A stretch of 64,000 nucleotides of DNA, taken from assembly GCF_009914315.1 (NCBI RefSeq), contig NZ_CP042596.1, positions 1,674,001-1,738,000 on the forward strand. The letters run 5' to 3'. The notes beneath the pieces are model-generated. The model was not told where the DNA came from. It saw only the letters and a program-made list of their open reading frames with translations, and ran no database searches. Origin of the DNA: Granulicella sp. WH15 (GTDB lineage Bacteria > Acidobacteriota > Terriglobia > Terriglobales > Acidobacteriaceae). Of this stretch, positions 31,119-39,221 are shown in pieces. Position 1 is the stretch's first letter. Every line of letters starts with the position of its first letter. The position numbers were made by a program, and so were the translations under genes.

Positions 31119-33002
31119 ATGATCGGTTTCGGATACAGTCCGCGCAGGTCGCTCTCTCTCCCGGCAGGTATGGGAAGGACAGTGATTTTTGGGAGTAGGC
31201 CAGACGGCGCACAGGGGATCTGGACTGTGCAACGTGTATCACGTAACCCGGTAAGCATCAGCGCACCCGCCCGGACGGTCTTCATACTGGCGGTGTTGCT
31301 GTTTGCTGCCTGCGAGGCGCAGGCCAAGTCTCCCCGCCCGGCGAATGTGGCTGGGGCGACGGTGCAGGGCGTGGTGCGGGATGCGGAGGGCGTGGCTCAG
31401 ATGGGGGCTCTGGTCCAGGTGCTCAGCGGCAACGCCACCGTGGGCAAGGCATTTACCGATCCGAACGGACATTATGTGATTGCGCTTGCGGAGCTTCTGC
31501 CCCGGCGCTACAGCGTGCGGGCCAGCGCGACCCTGTTTATCCCCGCGACGCGCGAAAATCTTCAGCTTAAGACAGGAAGTCGCACAGTCGTCAATCTGAC
31601 GCTGGCGACGCTCTTCGAGACGACCTCCTGGCTGCCGAGCGACCGGCGCAGACCGGATGAACCCGCGGACGACTGGAAGTGGACGCTGCGTTCGACCGCC
31701 AACCGTCCCATTCTGCGAGTGCTCGACGATGGCGAGACGGTGCTGCTCTCCGCCGGTGACGGGGAGGCTGAGGGGCCGCGCCGGGGGCAGATTCAGGCAC
31801 GGGCCACGGTCGAGGGCGGCAGCGGTGGTTTTGGCAATAGCGGTGTACGGACGACGCTTGAGGCCAACCGGGAGCTTCCGGCGGGAGCTGACCTGCTGAT
31901 GCAGGCGCAGCTAGGCTCGGCCTTTGGCGAGGATAGCCGTGGGGCTGCCACGGAGGTCGCGACCGGATATCAGCGGCGCTCGAGCTTTGGAACTTCGCGG
32001 ACGATTGTGCGCTATGCCTCGCATCCTGAGTTGGTGGCGGGTGGGGTGGCTGGGGTCCAGACGGTCGATATCCGCAGCGCGCAGTTGACCCAGATGGGCG
32101 ACATGGCGGAGCTTGAGGTGGGCGGTAGCCTGCGAGCGGTCCATGCCGGGAGCGATGCCTTCCAGGCGGCTCCGTTTGTGCGGCTGACGGCTCATCCGTC
32201 AGGCACGTGGATGGTGCAGTACCGGATGGCGTCGGCGCGCGACGTACAAGGGATTGCCGATATGGACGCCGCGGACGACGACATTCCGGTGGCGATCGTC
32301 GCGAACGGGAAGCTGCGGCTGGAGCAGGGAAGACATCACGAGCTGTCGGTTGCGCACAAGATGGGGCGCGGCACGGTGGAGGTGACGGTCTACCATGACT
32401 CGCTGGATAATGCGCATGTGGCTGGAGTCGGCGCGGGGTTGGTCGATGCGGCGCTTGCTTCGCCCGGGCTGGACGCTATGCCGGGCGCGATGGTGGACAC
32501 GGCCAATGGGAGCTTCGAGGCGCTGGCCGGTGGGTACAGCGGCGCGGGTGCGAGCGTCGAGCTGGACGAGACGCTGATGCCGGGGCTGGTGGGCGCGCTG
32601 GAGTACACGATGGGTAAGGCGCTGGCGGCCAATTCTGCGGCGGCGAGCACGTTTGAGGGTTCGGTGGCGGCGATGAAGGCGCGCTCGGCTGAGTCGGCCA
32701 CGGTGGCGCTGCGCGGCAAGATCGGATCGACGCGGGTGCGGGCCTCGTACCGCTGGCAGCCGGTGCGGACGCTGACTTCGGTGAATCCTTATGGAAATCC
32801 CAGGGATGAGGGGTATCTCAGCTTTACGGTGAGGCAGCCGGTGCGCTGGGGGAACCATCTGCCGCAGGGGCTGGACGCGACGATCGACGTGACCAACCTG
32901 CTGGCGCAGGGGTATCGGCCATTTGTGTCGGCGGATGGGCAGACGCTTTACTTCGCCCAGGCTCCGCGGACCTTGCAGGCGGGACTCTCGTTTTCGTTCT
33001 AA
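31119..33002 (+). CDS. Predicted outer-membrane/surface protein with N-terminal carboxypeptidase-regulatory-like domain
   Basis: This frame has up to 627 residues. A hydrophobic export segment at about residues 46-68 (ARTVFILAVLLFAACEAQA) suggests the true start is downstream of 31119, possibly a GTG near 31227. The next approximately 85 residues form a carboxypeptidase-regulatory-like beta domain (ATVQGVVRDAEGVAQMGALV to VNLTLATLF). The remainder alternates polar and hydrophobic residues and ends in the aromatic FSF, consistent with an outer-membrane barrel related to TonB-dependent receptors without a recognisable plug. It starts 37 bases after the GWxTD gene and is probably co-expressed with it. 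Ligand unknown. Confidence 0.75.
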   Translation: MIGFGYSPRRSLSLPAGMGRTVIFGSRPDGAQGIWTVQRVSRNPVSISAPARTVFILAVLLFAACEAQAKSPRPANVAGATVQGVVRDAEGVAQMGALVQVLSGNATVGKAFTDPNGHYVIALAELLPRRYSVRASATLFIPATRENLQLKTGSRTVVNLTLATLFETTSWLPSDRRRPDEPADDWKWTLRSTANRPILRVLDDGETVLLSAGDGEAEGPRRGQIQARATVEGGSGGFGNSGVRTTLEANRELPAGADLLMQAQLGSAFGEDSRGAATEVATGYQRRSSFGTSRTIVRYASHPELVAGGVAGVQTVDIRSAQLTQMGDMAELEVGGSLRAVHAGSDAFQAAPFVRLTAHPSGTWMVQYRMASARDVQGIADMDAADDDIPVAIVANGKLRLEQGRHHELSVAHKMGRGTVEVTVYHDSLDNAHVAGVGAGLVDAALASPGLDAMPGAMVDTANGSFEALAGGYSGAGASVELDETLMPGLVGALEYTMGKALAANSAAASTFEGSVAAMKARSAESATVALRGKIGSTRVRASYRWQPVRTLTSVNPYGNPRDEGYLSFTVRQPVRWGNHLPQGLDATIDVTNLLAQGYRPFVSADGQTLYFAQAPRTLQAGLSFSF

Positions 33003-33393
33003 TTTGCGGTGCGTAGAACGCGGTTTTGTGATGGTGAAACGTGGTCAGGTGACGGTGAGGATCTGTGGCTGACGGCCATGCCTGGGTAGGGACAAGGAAG
33101 CATTGATTTGAATGGAGTCAATGCCTTTTCCGTTCGCACAGACGGTCACCGCAAGTTGTTCAATGATTTCAGTTGGCTTGTGAATGTCTGATGTCTATAG
33201 ACGTCAGACAGGCTATTAGATCTCGAGCGTGCGAGTTCAGTCCTGCCATAGTGCCGATATTCTTTCGCTATGCGCTCGAATATCTCGATGGAATAAGGCT
33301 CCGTTGTCTGAGGGGCACGGAGTTTGAGACGGCGTAGAAGACTCCTTGCGTGGGAACGGGTTTTCCTGCCGGAAGTGGGCTCGCAAAGCTAGT
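33003..33393. other. 391-base gene-free region with a 26-base palindrome
   Basis: I see no convincing gene here. At 33185-33210 there is a near-perfect palindrome, TGTCTGATGTCTA followed by TAGACGTCAGACA, with a single unmatched pair. It may be a protein-binding site or a hairpin. The rest has no repeat or RNA that I recognise. Confidence 0.6.
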
Positions 33394-33603
33394 TCAGCGA
33401 GTGTGCGACAGGAGTACCTGGGCCAGCGGAGCGACGAGCCGCCCCGTTTCGTAAAGGCCCCACGCTAACGGCAGCAAGACAACTGTCCAGGCCAGGACTA
33501 TCTTCGAGCGAGCCCCCTTCTTTGCGTGCGAAGAAGAGGGCTGTTTGTCCGTGTCAGGAACGGCTTGCTTGTTGGGCATCGAAATGCAGGTTTTCGTCGT
33601 CAT
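33394..33603 (-). CDS. Small single-span membrane protein
   Basis: This 69-residue protein has a polar, Lys/Ser-rich N-terminus and one membrane span (about residues 35-60) with WTVVLLPLAWGLYETGRLVA. The PLAWGLYETG pattern recalls the small subunits found beside oxalate/formate-type MFS transporters, but no transporter is adjacent, so this is a weak comparison. It lies four bases beyond the stop of the barrel-protein gene, on the same strand, so it is probably in the same transcript. Confidence 0.6.
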   Translation of the reverse strand: MTTKTCISMPNKQAVPDTDKQPSSSHAKKGARSKIVLAWTVVLLPLAWGLYETGRLVAPLAQVLLSHTR

Positions 33604-33607
33604 GGGG

Positions 33608-34183
33608 TCACCTTTTTCCGAAGTGGAGTGCTGCGCCTGCGGTAAATCGAAGGTTGTTTTGGTGGTTGTCTGCTTTATTGGGAAATGTTGTGACGAAGTA
33701 GTCGACCTGGGCGAGTCGGAGGGTAATTTTTCGGTTTAGGTTGAACTCGACACCTCCTCCCAGGGTCGAGCCGAAGACCGTTGACGAAGCGGCTCCGCCC
33801 GAGTTGGCCGGAGCCAGTCCTCCGGTTGCCCGGACCGCTCCGAGCAGCACCTGAGCGTAGGGAACGAAGCGAGCCTGCGGCCTGCGGTAGAAGAAGCGGG
33901 GCCCCAGCAGAAACGACGTCAGCGTCAGGTCGAGACCGCTGGCATCTACCTTCGAGGCATGCACGGCTCCGACCTCGAACACGGTGGCGAACTGAGGTCC
34001 CAGATGATAGGCATACGATCCGCTGCCGCCGTTCATGGAAAAACATCCGCATCCTCCCGGCGGCGCATTGGTGTGGAGGTAGGTGTAATCCAGCGCGATC
34101 TCATGGGATGGCTGAGCCTGCGCCATCAGGTTGACGGAGGCGATCGACAGGAGCGACAGGGCAAGGAGTGAACGCATGGTCAT
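33608..34183 (-). CDS. Outer-membrane beta-barrel protein
   Basis: This 191-residue protein has a signal peptide, MTMRSLLALSLLSIASVNLM. The mature part shows alternating strands as in OmpA/OmpW-like eight-stranded barrels: HEIALDYTYLHTNAP, FVPYAQVLLGAVRATGG, GGGVEFNLNRKITLRLAQVD, ending LRFTAGAALHFGKR. A CGC cluster lies in an early loop. Its role is unknown; small barrels of this kind act as adhesins, porins or structural proteins. It starts 10 bases after the stop of the 1511-residue NHL protein and should be in its operon. Confidence 0.8.
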   Translation of the reverse strand: MTMRSLLALSLLSIASVNLMAQAQPSHEIALDYTYLHTNAPPGGCGCFSMNGGSGSYAYHLGPQFATVFEVGAVHASKVDASGLDLTLTSFLLGPRFFYRRPQARFVPYAQVLLGAVRATGGLAPANSGGAASSTVFGSTLGGGVEFNLNRKITLRLAQVDYFVTTFPNKADNHQNNLRFTAGAALHFGKR

Positions 34184-34193
34184 AGGTCCTCGT

Positions 34194-37100
34194 TTACTGC
34201 ACGGTCAGCGTGACTGTGGTTGAGTGGGTGTCCGATCCGCTGGTTCCGGTCACGGTGATGGTGTAGGTTTTGGCGGACGACGGCAGCGCGAAGCCGGCAC
34301 CGCAGCCTGTCGTTGACACCGCGATGCCGAACAAGGCAACGATGCAGGCAAGGCTCGCGAAGAGCCCTCGGCTTTTCTTCCCGAGGCTGAGTCTCTTGCC
34401 TGGGATGAGCAGCAGCAGGGCTGCGAAGACTGGTGCCGTGAAGGGCCACCGTGGAAGGCCGTTTCCTCTTGCCATCTGAGGAGAGGCTGTCCGGATGGTC
34501 ATGGTGGACTGGGCAGCGGAGTCTCCGGGCGTGACTGAAGCGGGCGAAAAGGAGACCGTCGCTCCGGCCGGAAGGCCGCTCGCGGCGAGGGCGACCGCCT
34601 GGGCAAAGGCGCCGCCCGTCGAAGCGACGTTTACGCTGTAAGCGGCGCTGCTTCCCGAGGTGATGCTTTGGGAGGCTGGGGTCGCGGTCACGGTGAAATC
34701 GGCGGCAGCCGGTGACGCTGTGCCCGTGCCTGTTAGTGTGCTGCTCTGCGGTGAGCCGGGGGCGTTGTCGGCAATGGTTAGCGTCGCGGTGGCAGAGCCG
34801 ACGGCGGAAGGCGTAAACGTTACGGAGATCGTGCAGGAAGCGCTCGCGGCAAGAGACGCTCCGCAGTTGTTCGACCCGACCGCGAAGGACTTGGCTCCGC
34901 CGAGGGAGATGGAGCTGATCGACAGAGCCGCGTTTCCATGGTTGGCAAGGGTGAAGGTCTGGGCTGCGCTGCTGCTGCCGGTCGCAACGCTGTTGAAGTT
35001 CACAGAGGAGGGGGTGAGGGCGGCCTGAGGAGTCGCTGGCGGAGCCGTTGCGACGCCCGTTCCTGTCAACGTCGAGGTCTGCGTTCCGGCTTGATCGACG
35101 ATGGTGAGGGTTGCCGTGGATGAGCCTGCGCTGGTGGGCGAGAAGACAATGTAGAGCTGGCAGTATGTTCCTGACTGCAGTGCGGGTATGTCTCTTGGGT
35201 TGGCTCGGCTATGTGCGGCAGCCACGCTATGCGCTGGTCTGGCGAGGGCTGTCGCTCCGGTGGCGCAGTTGTCTGTGTCGATGGAGAAGCTGCCCGGATT
35301 CGCCCCGCCGAGCGAGATGGATGTGATGCCCAGCGATGTGGTGCCAGTATTTGAGAGCGTGAAGTTTTGCGCGGAGCTTGTCGTGCCTGTCGTCACACTG
35401 CCGAAGTCTACAGATGGAGGTGTGAGCGTCGCCTGGGGTGCGCTGGCCACGCCTGTGCCGTTTCCGGAGAGGGCTACGGTCAAGGGTGATGCAGGATGGT
35501 CGAGGTCATGGATCGAGAAGGTGGAGGTGAGTGCGCCTGCGCTCTGCGGCGTGAAGGTAAAGGTAACGGTGCAGGTGCCTGTGTTGGCCTCGATGAGACC
35601 GCCGCAGTTGTCGCTCTGAGTAAAGTCCGTCGCATCGGTCAACGAACGGCTGCTAAGGTAAATCGCCTGGTTGGTGGTGTTGGTGATGATAGAGGTAAGT
35701 GCGGAGCTGGTGCTGCCCACGGCAGTTGAGGCAAATGTCTGCGTTGTGGGTGCGATGGTGAGCGCTCCGGTACTGGTGCCGGCCTGTCCGGTGCCGATCA
35801 GCGAGATCGTCTGTGTGGCATAGGGGCTGACCGCATTCAGATTGTTGTCCGTCAGTACGAGCGAGCCGGTGATGCTGCCAACACTGGTTGGGGTGAACTC
35901 CACCGTGAGTCCGCAGCTACTTCCTTGTCCCAGCGTTCCTGCTGATGAAGATGGACCCACAAAGGGGCACGGCCCGCTCTCGCCGATGAAGAACGTGAAG
36001 CCCTTGGAGACACTCGCATTTGACCCGGTCGCAGGTGGCGGCAGAGTCAGTGGCGCGTTGCCGATGTTTGAAACGGCCACTCCCAGCGGGCCGTCTGTGG
36101 TGTCGGTCGATGCGACTGCAGTGGGCGTTACGAAGGTCAACGTGGTGTTGCTGATATCTGTCTTGCGGACAAGATTGTTCTTGGTGTCGGCGACGTAGAG
36201 ATTACCCTCGCCATCTAACACAACCTTCTGCGGGCCATTCAAAGCTACCTGCGTTGCCAGTCCACCACCAGTAGAGCCCAGCGAGCCATTACCGGCGACG
36301 GTTGTGATGGTTTGGGTGGCAGAATCCACTTTTCGGATGAGGTTATTTGAAAAGTCCGCAATATAGAGATCTCCGGCAGGGTCCACTGCGACGCCCATCG
36401 GCCAGTTCAATTGCGCTTTGGTTGCCGCTCCTCCGTCGCCGCTGTAGCCGGGTCCTAGTGCGTTGTTTCCGGCAACGGTGTGAATGATGCCGTCCGTTGT
36501 TACTTCTCGGACGACGTGGTGGCCGGAATCCCCGATGAACAGATTGCCCGCAGAATCCACGGTGATGGAATCGTAAGACGCATAAACGCCCCCGCAGCAG
36601 AGAGCCAGGTTAGCCTGAGTAGCCGGTCCGCCATCACCGCTGTAGGTGGGTGAGCCTTGATTGATAGTCGCTGGATTACCCGCAACCGTCGTAATGATGC
36701 CCGCAGTATCTACCTTGCGAATCAAGTTATTGTTCTGGTCTTCGATATAGAGATTGCCCTGCAAATCGAGAGCGACACCTTCCGGCCGGTTTAGGCTTGC
36801 CTCGGTGGCTGGGCCATTGTCTCCGCTGTAACCTTCTGTTCCATTGCCCGCAACGCTGGTGAGTATCTGCGTGGTGGCATCTATCCTGAAGACCTGCTGG
36901 GCGGTCTCGGCTGCGAAATAGACGTTGCCCGCGGGATCGACAACAACGTCGGCAGGACGATCGAACGTTGCTTTGGTGGCAGGACCGCCCACGCCGCTTA
37001 GGCCCCCCGCGCCAGTACCGGCGATCACGGTGATGTTGCCACTCGTATCGATTTTGCTGACGGTATTGCTGTAGAACGCCGCGGTATAGACGTTACCCGC

Positions 37101-38729
37101 GAAATCCACTGCGCCCGCGGATGGATTGCACAGTGGCCCAAGCAGCGCAGGCCCAGTGTAGGCATTGCAGTTTGAACTGCCGACGTCACCGGCCAGCGTT
37201 GACATGGTTCCAGGAGTCAGCGACACGAGCGGACTCACACCCTGGCCGTTCAGGCCGATATTGATCTTGCCGGTACTGGTGACTGCCTGGACGGGCACGG
37301 CACGCTGGCCGGGATACGCGGGACTGAAGGTGACGGGAATGGTGCAGATCGTGCCAGCCGGGTTGGACGTCACGCCATTGACGGCGCAGCCGCTGACTGC
37401 GCCGATCGTATACTCCTGCTTGTTGCCCTGAGAGGCAGGCACAGTGAAGCTGGTGATGGTCTCGGCGGCCGCCGTCTGGAGGAAGAGGTTCTGAGGGGCA
37501 CTGCTGCTGCCGACGTTGGTGGCTGGGAATATAAGTGGCGAAACTTTACGTATGATCGCGTTCCCTGTGTCTGCGATATAGAGATTGCCGTCGCGGTCCA
37601 CCACCATGCCATTCGGGTAATTCAATTCGGCTTTGATTGCCGCTCCACCGTCGCCTGAATGGCCGGGTGTTCCGGTGCCAGCTACGGTCGTGATGATTCC
37701 GGTGCCGAGCGCCACCTTCCGAACGCGATGGCCATTTTCATCCACGATGTACAGGTTGTTGGAACTATCCACGGTCACTTCGTCGGGCAGGTTCAATTCG
37801 GCGCTGGTGGCCGGTCCACCATCCCCTGAGTCGCCTTGGGTTCCGTTTCCGGCAATCGTGGTGATGATTCCCGTAGCTGCCGTCACAAGCCTTATATGGT
37901 TGCTATTCTCGTCCGCGATATAAAGGTTGCCGATGCTATCGACAGCTACTCCATACGGAGAGGCCAGCCGCGCACTCGTCGCCGCTCCGCCATCGCCCGA
38001 ATAACCGTAGGTTCCATTGCCTGCAACGGTCGTGATGATGCCGGTAGATGCGGTTACCTCGCGAATCCGCTCGTTCTGAAAGTCGCCGATGTAGAGATTG
38101 CCGGTGCTATCTACCGCCACGCCAAAAGGCGAGCCCATCTCGGCATGGATTGCTGCGCCACCATCGCCGGAGAATCCGTGCGTCCCCGTGCCTGCAACGG
38201 TCGTGATAGTTCCGGAGGACGCCGCCACCATGCGGATCCGATTATTGGACGAGTCCGCGACGTAGAGATTACCGGCTTTGTCGAAAGCCAGACCGTAGGG
38301 AGAGTTCAGCTCTGCGCTGATCGCCGGCCCACCGTCTCCTGAGAAGCCCGCCGTACCATTACCGGCCACGGTCGTAATAAGTCCTGTACTCGCGCTGATC
38401 TTGCGAACCCTGTTATTTGCGGAGTCTGAGACGTAGAGGTTGCCTGCACTATCGAGCGCCAGGCAATGGGGCTGAGCCAGCTCTGCGCTTGTCGCTGCAC
38501 CGCCGTCGCCTGCAAACCCGCCGGTTCCGTTACCGGCTACCGTCGAGATGCCATTGACCTGCACCAGTTGGGCCAGCGAGACTCCGCAAGACATTACGAG
38601 TAACATTGCCAGGCAAAGAAATTGCAGGAGCCTGGGAACGTCTGATTTTTGTTTGAGAAGAAAGCGTGGGAGCTGACGAAGCGTCCCAGAGGAGATCACG
38701 GGCCAGTTTTTAGGGGAAAAGGGTTGCAT
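34194..38729 (-). CDS. Giant exported NHL-repeat / choice-of-anchor-D protein
   Basis: This 1511-residue protein begins with an N-terminal export segment (residues about 35-55). Two groups of NHL-type propeller repeats follow (about 60-400 and 510-890). I count eleven copies of the TVAGNGT-GDGG-AT-AEL motif, each followed by a DSAGNLYV-like strand. About three choice-of-anchor-D (ASH-like) Ig repeats come next (about 930-1340), then a last Ig-like piece. Two membrane-like segments (about 1425-1475) precede a final short beta tail. An odd insert of about 25 residues rich in Ala, His and Arg breaks the second anchor-D repeat near 35170-35260. It is probably a surface-exposed binding protein; the ligand is unknown. 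Confidence 0.85.
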   Translation of the reverse strand: MQPFSPKNWPVISSGTLRQLPRFLLKQKSDVPRLLQFLCLAMLLVMSCGVSLAQLVQVNGISTVAGNGTGGFAGDGGAATSAELAQPHCLALDSAGNLYVSDSANNRVRKISASTGLITTVAGNGTAGFSGDGGPAISAELNSPYGLAFDKAGNLYVADSSNNRIRMVAASSGTITTVAGTGTHGFSGDGGAAIHAEMGSPFGVAVDSTGNLYIGDFQNERIREVTASTGIITTVAGNGTYGYSGDGGAATSARLASPYGVAVDSIGNLYIADENSNHIRLVTAATGIITTIAGNGTQGDSGDGGPATSAELNLPDEVTVDSSNNLYIVDENGHRVRKVALGTGIITTVAGTGTPGHSGDGGAAIKAELNYPNGMVVDRDGNLYIADTGNAIIRKVSPLIFPATNVGSSSAPQNLFLQTAAAETITSFTVPASQGNKQEYTIGAVSGCAVNGVTSNPAGTICTIPVTFSPAYPGQRAVPVQAVTSTGKINIGLNGQGVSPLVSLTPGTMSTLAGDVGSSNCNAYTGPALLGPLCNPSAGAVDFAGNVYTAAFYSNTVSKIDTSGNITVIAGTGAGGLSGVGGPATKATFDRPADVVVDPAGNVYFAAETAQQVFRIDATTQILTSVAGNGTEGYSGDNGPATEASLNRPEGVALDLQGNLYIEDQNNNLIRKVDTAGIITTVAGNPATINQGSPTYSGDGGPATQANLALCCGGVYASYDSITVDSAGNLFIGDSGHHVVREVTTDGIIHTVAGNNALGPGYSGDGGAATKAQLNWPMGVAVDPAGDLYIADFSNNLIRKVDSATQTITTVAGNGSLGSTGGGLATQVALNGPQKVVLDGEGNLYVADTKNNLVRKTDISNTTLTFVTPTAVASTDTTDGPLGVAVSNIGNAPLTLPPPATGSNASVSKGFTFFIGESGPCPFVGPSSSAGTLGQGSSCGLTVEFTPTSVGSITGSLVLTDNNLNAVSPYATQTISLIGTGQAGTSTGALTIAPTTQTFASTAVGSTSSALTSIITNTTNQAIYLSSRSLTDATDFTQSDNCGGLIEANTGTCTVTFTFTPQSAGALTSTFSIHDLDHPASPLTVALSGNGTGVASAPQATLTPPSVDFGSVTTGTTSSAQNFTLSNTGTTSLGITSISLGGANPGSFSIDTDNCATGATALARPAHSVAAAHSRANPRDIPALQSGTYCQLYIVFSPTSAGSSTATLTIVDQAGTQTSTLTGTGVATAPPATPQAALTPSSVNFNSVATGSSSAAQTFTLANHGNAALSISSISLGGAKSFAVGSNNCGASLAASASCTISVTFTPSAVGSATATLTIADNAPGSPQSSTLTGTGTASPAAADFTVTATPASQSITSGSSAAYSVNVASTGGAFAQAVALAASGLPAGATVSFSPASVTPGDSAAQSTMTIRTASPQMARGNGLPRWPFTAPVFAALLLLIPGKRLSLGKKSRGLFASLACIVALFGIAVSTTGCGAGFALPSSAKTYTITVTGTSGSDTHSTTVTLTVQ

Positions 38730-39028
38730 CAGAGACTCTCCTTGAGTTCTTCAAATGACCTTTGGCAGATCCGTAGTTGACCGGCCGGGGAGACCTGCAG
38801 GTGCAGGCCGGATTGCTGGAGCGCGCGGTGGATGAGGTCGGTGTTGGCCGGGACCTCGCCGTCTACCCGAGCAACGATGGTGATCCAGGGACTACCGCAG
38901 GTGGGACAAACCGCCGGTGTGTTCGCAGCATCCGGTTCGCTGTCCTGAACGTGGAGCGTCGAGCCCGTAGCCGTGATGGTTATCTCACGGTGGCGGAACT
39001 CAATCGATAGCCGCTTCGTTCTTTTCAT
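38729..39028 (-). CDS. Small protein with CxxC motif
   Basis: This 99-residue protein was started at ATG 39028, which has GAGG closely upstream; the longer frame extends into the divergent promoter region. It has a basic beta-rich N-terminus (KRLSIEFRHREITITATGST), a CPTCGSPW knuckle and a third cysteine (LRICQRSF). Its TGATG stop overlaps the start of the 1511-residue protein, so translation is coupled. It may be a regulatory or metal-binding partner for that gene. No family was recognised. Confidence 0.7.
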   Translation of the reverse strand: MKRTKRLSIEFRHREITITATGSTLHVQDSEPDAANTPAVCPTCGSPWITIVARVDGEVPANTDLIHRALQQSGLHLQVSPAGQLRICQRSFEELKESL

Positions 39029-39221
39029 GGCGTCCTCGGTGAAGCGCGATGAGCTGGCGATGTCGTTTCCGAGCCTGTGAATCAGCATTGCTATACTTGG
39101 CTCGTCTGGATTCCGTAGAGATTCCGAGTCAGCTTTCCTCGGCACACCTGTTCTCCCACGGCGCCGAAATAGCGTCCTCAAGCCCGACTCAATCTCCCCT
39201 CAATTAAGGCTCAATCGACCT

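Noticed and set aside
36300..38570. Regular DNA repetition that could suggest a CRISPR array or satellite
   Set aside because: The period follows NHL protein repeats, is in frame and is degenerate at third positions, with no uniform repeats and spacers.
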